The translations under genes were made by a program, and so were the position numbers. This document shows, one piece after another, positions 45,710 through 57,900 of a stretch of DNA of 64,000 nt (positions are counted from its first letter, which is position 1; each line of letters opens with the position of its first letter). The stretch is taken from NCBI GenBank assembly GCA_001695595.3, contig MBPM02000012.1:496001-560000 (forward strand). The letters run 5' to 3'. The notes under the pieces are model-generated. The model worked only from the letters and a program-made list of their open reading frames with translations, was not told the origin of the DNA and did no database searches. The DNA is from Plasmopara viticola (lineage: Eukaryota; Oomycota; Peronosporomycetes; Peronosporales; Peronosporaceae).

Positions 45710-47650
45710 ACAAATATCGTGCCGTCGATTTGCTGGGCTGTTGGACAGCTGTTTAAGTCGAAAAAAAAGCAAGATACATCAAATATACAGCACAGATCAA
45801 AGTTTTTATCTAGTGCGCTGAAAGCGGTACTGGGCCATCAAGATGCACCTTCTTACGTATCCACAACACGATTACGATCTCTAACTGCCGCGTCAGCTTA
45901 ATCCATACTCAAAACGCTTGTCTTTTTGCGTTCTGCGGTGTGCTATATATAATGGCTCTGCAAATACCGGTAGTGGTAAGGCTAAAACACAAAAATAGAA
46001 TGAAAAGGGCTCAATATAAATTATGTCCCAGATAAGTCTTACTGTAAAGCGTGCGCTATCAAAAGAAGGTTTTATGAGCATCTTTGATTGTGAAAATCCT
46101 GACGTTATTAATGACACATTTAAGATTATTAGAGGCTAACATCATTACGAGTATCACGGCTTATTTCACCGTTTGCGCAAGTTTGTGTGACTCGGAAGAG
46201 CAATAGACTTACTGTTGTTGATTGGCTAGCTTGCATGGTGTGATTTCTTGTAATTCTTTCTTATGTTAGACCTTGAGTTTCTAATGAGCCACGCATGAAC
46301 TAACATCTGGTTGGAAATTTACTAGACGATTGTAATTAATATTTATTACACACAAATAGTTAGTGACTATTTGACCTAGGTGCGAACACGTGAGTGAGTC
46401 CACACAAAACAATTTTGCTCGGCTTGAAAGTACGTAGATGCGAAATGATAATGTAGATTCTTGCTGACGAGGTATAAATGTTGCCTGCGCATTGTGTGCT
46501 GCAAGCGAAAATGGGCAAGATCTGTCGTTGCGCTGTCACCTTCCCTTTTATAAATAAAACTTCGGAGTGCAATCTTTGGAATGATACTTGGTATACCTAA
46601 AGCGGGCTACGCCGCTAAGGGGCTACCGAAGAAGTTGTTTGTTTGGTCACGAAGCCCTTCTAACTATGCACAGATACTTGCTGCGTTGGTCCGAGAAGCC
46701 GACTTTGCGGTAGTTACGCACTTTATTACCGTAAAATAGTTTTTGAGTGGCGCTTAAAAACGACTTCCAGTGCACTAAACTCGATGCTGGGCCAAGCGAA
46801 ATCCACTTACAATACGATCTAGGTTTTTGTTTGCCGCGTTGATTATCAGCACGATTGTGTTTTATGTTGCGCTAAACTGGCTCTGCAATAGGAACTCTTT
46901 GCTCCTTTGGTAGTACATGATTAAGCAAAGGACTATTACGCTGTTGAAAAGATATTTCGTGCGCATTTTTGAAATTCCTCGCTCTCAAGATCTGGAACCT
47001 CATGCTCATCATTCGACCGCTTGATACATAATAAAGAAAAGGCTTTAGAATATATTTGTAGGTGGTAGTTCATCAATAGGCAGCGTGGCCAATAAGAAGC
47101 TTTAAGCCTAAGATCTACAAGAAATAAGGGTATTGTAGAACAGTTTATTCGAGCAAGGCCTACCGCAACAACCGTTTGAGACTTCATCAACATCACACGA
47201 CTTAGCTTAAGAGTTCATACTTTGTAAGTCCATTGACCTTCATAAATTTCGAACCCACGAGTGTACATAAAGCCGCGGAATTTGAGATGATCAACTCGGA
47301 TCATCCAGAAGTAAACATGCACATGTGGCCAGTATGTACTTCAAAAAGAAACACAGAATTGAAATTTACTCGCTGGTCGTTGCGGCGCCGTGCTCCATAA
47401 GTGATAACATATGCTTTTTGGTCCTTTTCTTTAGTGAATCAGTTTTCATAGGCTACTTCATCATCATTTTTATGCCTTTGCCAGTACAAGGGGCAATACA
47501 TTTGCATATTGCCAAAAATTTGTTTTTTTACGGGTGTTATTTGATTCAAGATACGTATCAGATATGTATAACAATTCGATGAAAATACCTCTGTATATTC
47601 ACGTGCGCACTCCATCCTACAAACTCAAGTCTCCTTAATCAAAAACAAGC
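45710..47650. other. PME unit B distal spacer
   Basis: Non-coding. The part 45900-46555 is collinear with 60540-62364 once the LINE is removed. The part 46556-47352 is inverted relative to unit C, and 47353-47650 is collinear again up to PME C. No gene is supported. Confidence 0.55.
46556..47352. repeat. Inverted spacer segment
   Basis: About 800 bp that is the reverse complement of 62365-63172, with some divergence. At one end CTTCGGAGTGCAATCTTTGG matches the complement of 63138-63160, and at the other GTACTTCAAAAAGAAAC matches the complement of 62362-62380. The unit A counterpart (36540-37040) has the orientation of the unit C copy, so this copy is the flipped one. Confidence 0.85.
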
Positions 47651-48658
47651 CTACATGTAGTTCGCATCGTAAGAGAAAGCGTTGTAATCTCCTAAGATAT
47701 CTTTCATATCCACAGGTGCGTCTAATTGATCGCTAAAAGACACGCGTTTGTTGGTAGTTGCACCGGGACCGTCGTTCTTGAACTCTTTGAAGTAGACGTT
47801 TGACGTCGACTCGTTATTCCACGTTGACCACCCTTCCGGTGCCACAACGTCTTCCAAGTAGCTGTTCTGAAACACACAGCGAGCGTACTGTCTCCACGGA
47901 CGACCCAAGGAAGACAGGCCCTTGCCATGTACATACGCCTTGTTAAACACAAATTCGGATTCAGGGGTTGGACTATCGTTGCCATTGGCAGTGATCCAAC
48001 CATCACCGACAACCTCGAGGTCGCACTTTTCGAACCAGGCCATGGCCTTATGACCGAAAATAAAGTCGACGGCCCCACTGATGTGCGATTTAGCAACCAG
48101 CACACGGCCACTATTGGCAGCAAAAGTGTCCTGGTACCCCGTGAAACTGCAACTGTAGAAGCCGTGTTCTTTGCCTCCCGCAAAGACTGCCACACCTTGT
48201 CCATTCACGGCAAGTTGACCAACTGTATTGGCCACATTGAGGTTGTACAACTTGACTGCGCGAGCTTTGATACCAAGCGTGCTTGTATGGAAATTGCGGT
48301 TTTCTTCTTCTACGACGTCACGTTGAGCTTTGGCATGGGTAATTGTCACCTTGTTTTGGCTAAATTGGGTCGTATCACACGTGTACCCCTGCACAATCAC
48401 CTTTTTCAACTCTTTCGGGATGACGACTTGCTCCTTGTACTCACCCGGGTAGATGAAGAGATAATATTTCTCCTTTGTCAGCTTGGAAATACCCTCTTCG
48501 ATGGTCTCATAACTCTCCGAATGCTGACCCGTCTGATCAACGACAACAGTGAGTTCTGGGTCACTTGGTTTGGTCCTCGAGTTAGGGCCATCACAACCCG
48601 CCAAGAGGTGTGTTACGAGCGAGGCAAACACAGCAATGGGTAGACCAAACTTGCGCAT
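47651..48658 (-). CDS. Pectin methylesterase C (CE8), catalytic residues intact
   Basis: A 335-residue secreted pectin methylesterase. The ATG at 48656-48658 starts a signal peptide (MRKFGLPIAVFASLVTHLLAG). Motifs: YPGEYKEQ (70-77), GQGVAVF, GYQDTF with the acid/base Asp177, GAVDFIFG with the nucleophile Asp198, and LGRPW with Arg253. All residues of the family's active site are present, so this copy should be active on plant homogalacturonan, unlike PME A. A perfect initiator match lies 32-46 bp upstream. It is nearly identical over the shared part to PME D. It is flanked by the spacers of the repeat unit, and the plus-strand open frame across it (47927-48643) is a shadow. Confidence 0.95.
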   Translation of the reverse strand: MRKFGLPIAVFASLVTHLLAGCDGPNSRTKPSDPELTVVVDQTGQHSESYETIEEGISKLTKEKYYLFIYPGEYKEQVVIPKELKKVIVQGYTCDTTQFSQNKVTITHAKAQRDVVEEENRNFHTSTLGIKARAVKLYNLNVANTVGQLAVNGQGVAVFAGGKEHGFYSCSFTGYQDTFAANSGRVLVAKSHISGAVDFIFGHKAMAWFEKCDLEVVGDGWITANGNDSPTPESEFVFNKAYVHGKGLSSLGRPWRQYARCVFQNSYLEDVVAPEGWSTWNNESTSNVYFKEFKNDGPGATTNKRVSFSDQLDAPVDMKDILGDYNAFSYDANYM

Positions 48659-48689
48659 ACTTCAATGAGGTGATTTAAGCGGTTCAAGG

Positions 48690-48704
48690 GAAATTGAGAA
48701 GTGA
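48690..48704 (-). promoter_or_regulatory. Initiator (Inr) of PME C
   Basis: On the minus strand TCACTTCTCAATTTC fits the oomycete initiator pattern YCAYTYYNNNWTTTY at every position. It lies 32-46 bp before the ATG, predicting a short leader. Confidence 0.65.
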
Positions 48705-50111
48705 TCAAGTTTCTTGCCACAGTCCCTGCGCGGTGGCTGCCTTTTGCAAGACAGCCATGGCATAGCTGGTCTGTGCGTATCGCAGACATTGTTCTTGCGT
48801 TATGGTACAGGCTTTACATTCTATACCTTTAAACACATGTTCACAATACGAGCTCAAGTAATCCAATGCTGAAGTATGTTTATCTTTTGGAACATTATAA
48901 GTACTTTTATTGTAACGGGTAAGATGGTCTGTGACTTTCGAGATTAAACCAAGATGCCAAATTCTTTTGCAACAGCAATTTAAGCAAGCTGTCTTATGAC
49001 TGGGCAACCGAACTTCTCTCAGTGCCTTTCAACAAAAAAGGCTCAGCGTCGCTCTAATGTGCGGCTTGAAAGCTTTTCTTAACAGCAGAAGAGCCATCAC
49101 TATGTGGCCCTGTAATCTGTTGATTCTTAAATTGATTAATTGCTGCATTGCTCCTTGATGTGAATACGTACCGAGTCATACTTTAACTTTGCGGTAGCCA
49201 TGCGCACGAAACGTCGATGCCGACAACTTTATTGCCGTCACTTTCTCTACAAGGGGCGCTGAAATATAAGATCGAGGGGGGATGACAATAGTATACAGTA
49301 GACCTCTTACGATAGGCACCGTGCGTTATAGATGTTTCCATTTTATGAAGACGGCCTACTTAGCGACGCAGTGACACATCCTTTATCGCGTGAATAATTT
49401 GCTTACTCCGACGAAGATGCTCTTTGATTTTTCGTTTACTCGTCCTTAATGGACAATTTGCGGTAGTAGAAGTCGCGTACTTATCGATCATACATCCTTG
49501 TAACAATTTTAGAAAGAATCATTGATTGTATGATTCTTTTTGCACTTCAGATTATGCTCTCGTATTTCAAGCTATAATAGGGCGATAGTCTAACAACACC
49601 TAGGCTCTGGGCGTTCTTATGCTGCCATTGTTGGTGGCTGTTTCTTGCCTAATTCACGCAGGACAGGACGATTTGTGTTCAATTTAAATTCGTAATATTG
49701 TCATACGTGTGTAGGCACGTTTTCTCAATACGATTACGGTCTCACATTACTAGTGAGCCTGATCACGATGCTCAAAGTGCAGTTATATCTGTTACGCATC
49801 CACACTCAAATCGCAGGCCTTCTTGTGCTTTGAAGTGTGCTTATTTTTGCGGTCTCGCAAATGCCGATAAAAAATAAGGAAACAAAGGTCTTCATTACCG
49901 TATGCGCAAACTTGTGTGGTAGTGCTTTGAGGTGATAGATTTTACGAGAAATATTTCACTTAATGATTAAAAAAACATAAATCAAGTGAGGACTATTACT
50001 TTTGCTTCTATGCAGGTATCTTGAAGGTCAGTTATAAAAAAAAATTCTCAGGTATGTGTATTAGAACCATCACGCCGACAAAACGGCGCTCAAGATGTTG
50101 CAGTGTGAGGT
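48705..50111. other. PME unit C upstream flank
   Basis: Non-coding, nearly identical to 38672-40120 in unit B. It ends with GAGGT (50107-50111), the left target duplication of Copia-3. Confidence 0.6.
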
Positions 50112-50200
50112 TGTTGAGTAGAAAGCAAAAACCGAAGCGAATATATTTATCTAGACCAACGAACGGCTTTCTTATGTAACTTCTTACTGTGAAGTATTCG

Positions 50201-50415
50201 TGTAGAAAAGGCTTTTGTGCTGGAAGGTAAATTCCAAAGAGAATATATATTTAGGTCCTTAGTTCGCTTACGTGCTACCTCTAAGCCTACTGGAATTTCT
50301 ACTGGATACTGATTGATTCATGCGTCAGCCTGATTTACCGTGCGACACTATAACGTCAGCACCGTACCATAATCATGTAGTTGGCTAGCATGCATCCAGC
50401 GGTGTAATATCAACA
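50201..50415 (-). repeat. 3' LTR of Copia-2
   Basis: 215 bp, followed in plus coordinates by the polypurine tract complement CTCCCACTCGCC. Confidence 0.93.
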
Positions 50416-50428
50416 CTCCCACTCGCCG

Positions 50429-53400
50429 CTATTGTTGTACATGCGCTGGGCCTATGCCACATGCTTCTAGTAGATACTTGAGTCGCTTGGTCTTAAGCGC
50501 CATGGTCAGCATGTCTGCAAGTTGATTCTCAGTCGACACGTAATCAACTGTGATGTTGTTTCGTGCCACGTTTTTCCGAATAAAATGGTGGCGGATGTCG
50601 ACGTGTTTGGTCCTTGCATTGTAGCCCGCATTGTTGGCAAGTCCGATCGCACCTAGATTGTCTTCCCAGATCAACGTAGGTCCCACTTGTTCATGACAGA
50701 GAGATTTAAACAGAACTCGCACCCATAGAACCTCCTGAGTACATAGACTTAGTGCCATATACTCAGCTTCCGCAGAGCTTAGTGCCACCGTGCGCAAATA
50801 CTTGGACTTAAATATAATCGGTGCACCTCCGATTATAAATATGATTCCTGAAACCGAACGATTTAAACAAAGCTCGCACCCATAGAACCTCCTGAGTACA
50901 TAGACTTAGTGCCATATACTCAGCTTCCGCAGAGCTTAGTGCCACCGTGCGCTGATACTAGAACTTAAATATAACTGGTGCACCCCCGATTAAAAATATG
51001 ATTCCTAAAACCGAACGTCAGTCATCGATATTACTGCCCCAATCTACATCTGTGTATGCTGTAATCTGTAGTTCAGTGGCACTACCGTTGTAAGTGATTC
51101 CATAGTTCCTTGTCGTCTTGAGATAGCGGAGTACTCGAATCGCACTTTCCAATGCTGCTTACCCGGATTTTCCAAGAAGCGACATAATTGTATAACCATA
51201 TATGCGATATCAGGTCGTGTACATGTTGCGATGTATAACAAACATCCAATCAAGGACCTGTACGGCTTCGTGCGCATCTCTGCCTTTTCATCGTTTGTTG
51301 TTGGTGACTGCATCCTTGATAGCTTTGAACCTAAATTGCATGGGTAGCCACTGCCTTGGCATCTTCCTCGTTAAATTTTACCACCACGTCATCAATGTAC
51401 CGAGTTTGTCGAATCATTAGTGTGCTCCCGTTGTAGTCATGATCAATCCCCATTCCGATAATAAATTTTGTCCCGCCCAATTCCTTCATCTTTTCACATC
51501 TTGGATTTTTTGGCAGTTTTGGCAGCGATGATCATGTCGTCGACATATAGACAAACGTAGACATAGTTGCCATTTTTGGACTTGATGTAAACACATTGAT
51601 CTGATCCACTGCTTCGAATCCTATTCGCAAGAATACAGCACGGATGGTCTTATTCCATGCGCTCGCAGCTTGCACATCATGTTTTCTGCATTGACAATAC
51701 CGTGAGCCACTTCCATGTACACCTCTTCCTTGAGATCACTATTCAAAAAATGCCGTGTCGGCATCCAGTTGTTCGTTCACGTATCCTTTTGCAACCACTG
51801 CAGAGAGTACAAGCCGAACGGAGTTCATATTTGCCAAGGTGAGTATGCCTCAAAGAATTTAACACCATGCTTCTGCTTGAAACCTTTAGCCACCAGTCGT
51901 GCCTTGTAACGCACCACATGTCCATGCTCGTTGCGCTTCTTTGCGAAAACCTATCGACATCCAATTGGCCATACATCCTTCTTCTTTGGCACGAGTGACC
52001 ATGATCCATTCTCTGCGTGAGCCTTGAGTTCCGCTTTCATTGCCTTCATCCACTCGAAAGAATCGCTGCTATCCATGGCTTGCTGGTATGTAGTTGGAGC
52101 ATCGTTTGCATCACCCACGCTTGCAGCGTACGCAAGAACTGCTTCAGCTATCAGGCCGTCATCGTCGATCCTAGGACGCTTTGGAGATGGTGGGCCGTTA
52201 CTTCCTTCACACACTGATCCATCCTCTAACATGAACATGGGTTTACGTGATCGTTTCACTTAATCAGTGTTTGGATGATATACTATTCGATCTTCTGGAA
52301 ACGCTTCATGTCCAGGCTGGTACGGTCCCAACTCATACCCAGTAAGTCGCGATTGATATGAATGGTGCCGGGATACGATATTATCCGTATTTTCCACTTG
52401 ATCCATTTCCATATCTTCCACAGATTCATCGGCAGCATCCATTGGCTCGTCCTCTACTGGTGATCGTTCTGTAGTGACGAGAACGCTTCTTGATTCATCG
52501 TCTTTAGTGATGTGGATAGCAGGTTCTGGATCCAAGCTTCCAGTATCATAGATACCATTATCTTCACGCTCATCCAGCTTCACCGACCTCGACACCTTGA
52601 CCTTGTTCAGTTCCAGGTTGTACACGCGGTATCCTTTGGTGTTCTCTGGATACCCTAGAAACATGCACTTGAAGCTCTTGGGTTCGAGTTTCGTCCTTTT
52701 TGCGTCATTAACGTGAGCGTGTCCATGTGACCCAAACACACGTAAGTGTTCCATATGTGGTTTAATCTTGAAACACACTTCATACGGCGTCATGTTCGAT
52801 CGCTCCGAGTTGGTCGATCGATTAATCAGGTGTACCGCAGTGCCGACAGCTTCAGCCCACCAGAAGGTTTGCACATTTTTGTAGTGCAACAAGCTTAGTG
52901 TTTCTGCCATGATCGTGCGGTTCATGCGCTCGGCCACACCGTTCTGTTGCGGGCTGTAGGGCACAGTCTTCTGGTGCACGATCCCATTCGATGCACAGGT
53001 ATTGTCCATTTCCTTGTTGACGAACCCCGTGCCGTTATCCGAACGCAGACACTTGATGTGCTCACCCCACTGGTTCTCGAACATATTCATAAATGTTTTG
53101 AATTTGGCGGGCACCTCGTTCTTCCTGGTGAAAAAGTACACCACGTAATTGGAGTAGTCGTCGACGAGTGTGAGTACGTACCAGGCCCCTCCCTTCGACT
53201 TCGTTTTCATGGGCCCCATGACGTCCGCGTGTACAAGTTGAAGCACCTTCGTCGTCTTAGACATCGATCGAGACGGGAAGTGGGTGACCGTTTGCTTGCC
53301 CTTCATGCAGCCCCTACACTGCGTCATGGACATCTTGTTCATCATGGGCATGCCAGTAGTAGCGCGCTGCGTGTTTATTAGCGCGTCTTTGTTCACATGA

Positions 53401-54586
53401 CCCATGCGTGCGTGCCACAACTCCCACTTGTGATCGACACCGGCGAATTCTACGTAGTGCGCCATATCTTCTTTGCAGTCGAGGACGTAGGCTTTACCGC
53501 TCTTCTTGCCCGACGCGACTGCCTATGCCTTGTTCCAAATTACACATGATCTTTCTGAAACTCCACGCTCATGCCACGCTCTGCCAGCTTGCCGACCGAT
53601 AAGAGTCGACGGTCAGGTACGGGAATGTACAGCACCTCGACCATCTCGATTCGTTTGCCGTCAATGCCTGTCAGACGCATTGATCCCGTCCCTGCCACGC
53701 GGATCTTCTTGCCGTCCGCGATGGTTTCCTCAATCTTATCGAGGTCTTTATACTCGAATAAGTCGTCGTGATGTGGCGTCATATGCGCCGACGCACCGCT
53801 GTCGATTAGCCACCCAGTTATCTGACTTTTCCCAACAGCGAAAACCTCATCATCGGCGTTGCTTTCGTTCTTGTTCGGGCAGTCCCACTTCATGTGTCCC
53901 ATCTGGCCGCATCTAAAGCATTTTCCACCAAAACCACCGTCCCTTCTGCCGTTGCGGCTCTTGCCGTTCTTGAAGTTCCTCTTATTCTTCAACTTCCTGT
54001 CGTTTGTCGTACTCTTCAATGCGCGCTCCGCGCCTTCCTGCTTGTCGATGCGCTCGTACTCCTTTAGAAGCTTTTTCTTTACTTCGATCAGCGTCGTGTC
54101 CTTGGAGTTTTCCACGATCGAATTGATGAGCTCGTACTCCGTAGGCAAGCTGCTCAGCAGGATGACAAGCTGACGAGCTCATCAAGCGGTTCACCCAGTG
54201 TTTGTAGTCCTACGATGAGCTCATCGAAGCTATCGAGATGCTTCGCCATCGATACGCCGTTTTCCATCTTAAACTCGTGGAGACGGCGTGTCATCGTCAC
54301 GCGGTTTTGCATTGTTGTCCGGTTGTAGGAATCGCGCAACGTGTTCCACGCCATGATCGCCGACGTAGCCAATTAAATCTTAGTGTGATGCTCCATCGCA
54401 ACTTTAAAGCGATCAATCCCAACGCCTTCATGTCGTTGATCAGCCACGCCTCCGTGACCTCCGCCGGGTCCTTCACGACTTGGACATGCGCCAGTAGCCC
54501 CTTCCTTGCAATGTCATGCGCATGGCAAATTCCCAGTGGAAGTAGTTGTCGCTTCCAAGGATGACTTCGGACTTCTTGCTGGCCAT
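50429..54586 (-). pseudogene. Copia-2 gag-pol, moderately degenerate
   Basis: From the ATG at 54584-54586: Gag with RRLHEFKMENGVSMAKHLD, a CCHC zinc knuckle (CFRCGQMGHMKWDC, about 53880-53920), and an intact protease block WLIDSGASAHM (about 53780-53815). The integrase is intact over 401 codons (52260-53465), with HARMGH, HADVMGP, SDNGTGF and NGVAERMNR supplying the D-D-E residues. The reverse transcriptase is broken, though YVDDMI remains at about 51530-51550. RNase H (ALSSAEAEYMALSLCTQE, WEDNLGAIGLANNAG; 50429-50797) is followed upstream by a 157-bp duplication. Frameshifts near 54150-54200 and in the reverse transcriptase disable it. Confidence 0.9.
50703..51016 (-). repeat. 157-bp internal tandem duplication in Copia-2
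   Basis: Units 50703-50859 and 50860-51016 are near-identical direct repeats covering the start of the RNase H region (GATTTAAACAGAACTCGC against GATTTAAACAAAGCTCGC at their starts). The duplication is absent from Copia-1 and Copia-3. Confidence 0.9.
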
Positions 54587-54628
54587 AACAGCGGTGTGGA
54601 TGTCTTGAGCGTCTTGCGGCTGTTAACC

Positions 54629-54844
54629 TGTAGAAAAGGCTTTTGTGCTGGAAGGTAAATTCCAAAGTGAATGTATATTTAGGTCCTTAGTTCGCTAACG
54701 TGCTACCTCTAAGCCTACTGGATTTTCTACTGAATACTGATTTATTCATGCGTCAGCCTGGTTTGCCCGTGCGACACTATAACGTCAGCACCGTACCATA
54801 ATCATGTGGCTGACTAGCATGCATACAGCGGTGTAATACAAACA
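54629..54844 (-). repeat. 5' LTR of Copia-2
   Basis: 216 bp, followed on the element strand by GGTTAACAGCCGC in the primer-binding position. Confidence 0.92.
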
Positions 54845-54911
54845 ATTCGTAAATATTGTGACGCCATCCGCCTGATCAGCATGCATTCAGCGGTGTAATT
54901 TCAGCACTCGC

Positions 54912-57900
54912 ACTCACCCTTATGCTGTCTGTGCTTTGGTGCTGACTTGGTCTTGATTCCGAAGGCTTCGCGCAGATACTTCAGCATCTTGGTTCCAAGT
55001 GCCTTCGATAGCATATCTGTAAGCTGACTCTTCGTGTCGATATTGTCGATCTTCGAATGTCCTTCTTACACGTTCTCACGAATAAAGTGTTACTTGATGC
55101 CCACATGCTTCGTCCTAGCATGGTATCCGGCGTTATTGGCCAACGCGATAGCACCTCGGTTGTCTTCCGAAACCTTTGTCCCTTCAACTTGCTCGTGACC
55201 CATGTCCATTAGCAATGCCCGCGTTCAAAGAACTTTTTGTGTGCATAGACTGAGAGCCATAAATTCAGCTTCCGCTGAGCTCAGCGCAACTGTCCGCTGG
55301 CGCTTCGACTTGAATACCACTGGCGCGCTCGCAATCATGACCATAATTCCCGGGGCCGAGCGTCTGTCATCCGTATTGCTGCCCCAATCTGCGTCTGAGT
55401 ATACTTTAACCGCAACGCTTCCACTTCCTCGGTAGACAATACCGATTTGACGCGTGGTCTTTAGATACCGAACTACTCGAATTGCTGCGCGCCAATGTTG
55501 TAGTCCCTGGTCTTGAAGAAAACGTGATAGCTGTGTCACCACGTAAGCAATATCCGGCCGAGTACATGTCGTATTGTACAGCAAGCATCCAATCAAAGAG
55601 CGATATGACTTTGACTACATTGCCGACCGTCCCTCTTCCGTTGTTGGTGACTGCTTTGACGACAACTTTAATTCTGATACTCATGGGTTAGCAACGCTCT
55701 TGGCATCTTGTTGACCGAATCGCTTGACCACGTCGTGAATGTAGCGAGTCTGTTTGATCATCAATGTATCAGCTGACCTGTCGTGATCAATTTCCGTACC
55801 CAAAATAAATTGCGCCTTACCTAGCTCCTTCATCTTAAAAGCATTCTTGATCACTTACTCTACTTGATTTAGTACTTTGCTGGTTCTTGCTGCGATAATC
55901 ATGTCACCCACATATAGTCCAACTCAAGCAAAACCTTCTTTTGTGCTAGTGCTCTTGACATAAACGCAGATCATGATCTGCCCAACAACACTTGAAGCCA
56001 TTCCTGACGAAGGCACAATGTGTTATCTTGTTTCAAGCACTTCCTGCTTGCTTCAGTCCGTAGATAGCCTTGTTTATTTGACATGTGTATCCTTGAGCAT
56101 TGTCGACACCAAGCGGAACTTCCATAAAAACGTTGTCCGTCAACACGCTATTGAGAAAAACCGTGTCGACGTCCAGCTGTTCCATTTGATAGTCGCATTC
56201 AGCACATACTGTGAGAATCATTCAAATCGAATTCATGTTGGCAATCGGGGAATAAGTCTCGAAAAAGTCGACGCTATACTGCTGCTAAAACCCCTTCGCG
56301 ACCAGTTGTGTATTGGATCGCGCAAGAGCGCCATTCTGATCACGCTATTTTGCAAATACCCATCATGATCCAATTGTGCGTCCAATCTTCCCAGTGGCTT
56401 TGATGTCCACGTTTGATTCTCTCCATGAGAGTGAAGCTCAGCATCCATTGCTTCACGCCATTTTATTGCACCGTCGCTTGCCATTGCTTGAGCATACGTA
56501 GTCGGTGAGTCCGTATCATCGTCAATATTCACGGCGTAGGCAAGGACGGCTATCGCGATTAGTCCATCTTTGTCAATCCTAGCCCGCTTAAGAGTCGGTG
56601 GACCCTCATTGTACTCTGTCGACTTTAATCATCGGAGTCGTCTCTTAGCATTAGCACCGGCTCACGTCTAATTCTTGTTCGATCCACTTCCAGGCCGAAA
56701 CGCCAAACGATCATCTTGTTGCACTTGGAACGGTTGATGATACTCCATTAGCTCAAGCATGTTTCGTACAGGGCTCTCAGAAGGCAATAGCCGCTGTACA
56801 ATGGCGCTTGGCGTAATCCACATCACCCATTTCAATATCCGCGACTTACTCTTCGACAGCCCCCATAGGATCGTCCGGTACCGGCTGTCGATCCACTTGA
56901 TACTGAACATTGACTTCATCACCATCCTTCATTACTTGGACAATTGGTTCCGGCTTGAGCTCTCGCGTATCATAAATGCCGCCAACTTCACGCTCATCCA
57001 ACTTTACAGAGATGTTCACTTTAATCTTGGCATTCTCCAAGTCAAACACGCGATAGCTTGACATTCTCTGCATAGCCGAGAAACATACACTTGAAGCTCT
57101 TGGGTTCCAGTTTGGTCCGTTTCACATCGTCAGAATGAGCGTAGCCTTGCGCACCGAATACGCGTAGGTGATCCAATTAAAGCTTCATCTTGGAGGCTAG
57201 CTCATGCGGCGTGATGTCAGTTCGGACCGTGTTTCTAGAGCGATTGGTTGAATAAAGCGCTGTATTTACCGCTTCCGCCCACCATTCCGTTGAAACGCTC
57301 TTGTAGTGTTACACGCTGCAGCTTTCTACATGGAAGTCCTGTTCAGATGCTCCACCTCTCTGTTTTGCTAAGGGCTCGAGGGAATGGAGCGCTGGTGTAA
57401 AATGCCAATCTCTTGGCATATTCCAGCCATTTTCTTGTTGACAAACTCGGTTCGGTTGTCGGATTGCAAACAATTAAGTCGTGCAACCCACTGGCTTTGT
57501 ATAGCGTCGGATAAACCTTTAATTTGCCAGCCACTTCACTCTTTATCTTGATTAAAAAAAGCGCAACATATTGTGAAAAATCATCCACAAACGTATGAAC
57601 ATACTTGGCACCACCTTCCAAAGAAGTGCCCATTGGCCCCATGACATCTGTGTGAACCCGCTCCAACACGCGTATCGTCTTTGTCATCGAACGAGACAGA
57701 AACACCGTGACCGTCTGCTTGCCCTTCAAATACCCGGCCCGGGATGTTTCCACAGTTTGCTTGATAACTGGTTTACCATTGGTTAATCGTTGTGTCCTGA
57801 TCAGTACATCCTTGCTGGGGTGTTCCATGCGTGCACGCCAAAGCTTCCACTGATTTTCAGCTCCGGCATATTCAACGAGACATGCTTCTTCTTGCTCACA

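Larger units (their letters stand above)
50201..54844 (-). mobile_element. Ty1/Copia retrotransposon Copia-2, nested in Copia-3
   Basis: A 4644-bp element of a different Copia family, minus orientation. LTRs at 50201-50415 and 54629-54844 begin TGTAGAAAAGG, with the left copy ending in ATCAACA. I count about 14 substitutions and one indel between them. The target-site duplication is ATTCG (50196-50200 and 54845-54849), lying inside the LTR of Copia-3. This makes Copia-2 younger than Copia-3 and, by LTR divergence, younger than Copia-1. Confidence 0.95.

Noticed and set aside
47927..48643. Plus-strand open frame of 238 codons
   Set aside because: It is exactly antisense to PME C; equivalent frames occur opposite the other PMEs. 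It has no motif of its own.
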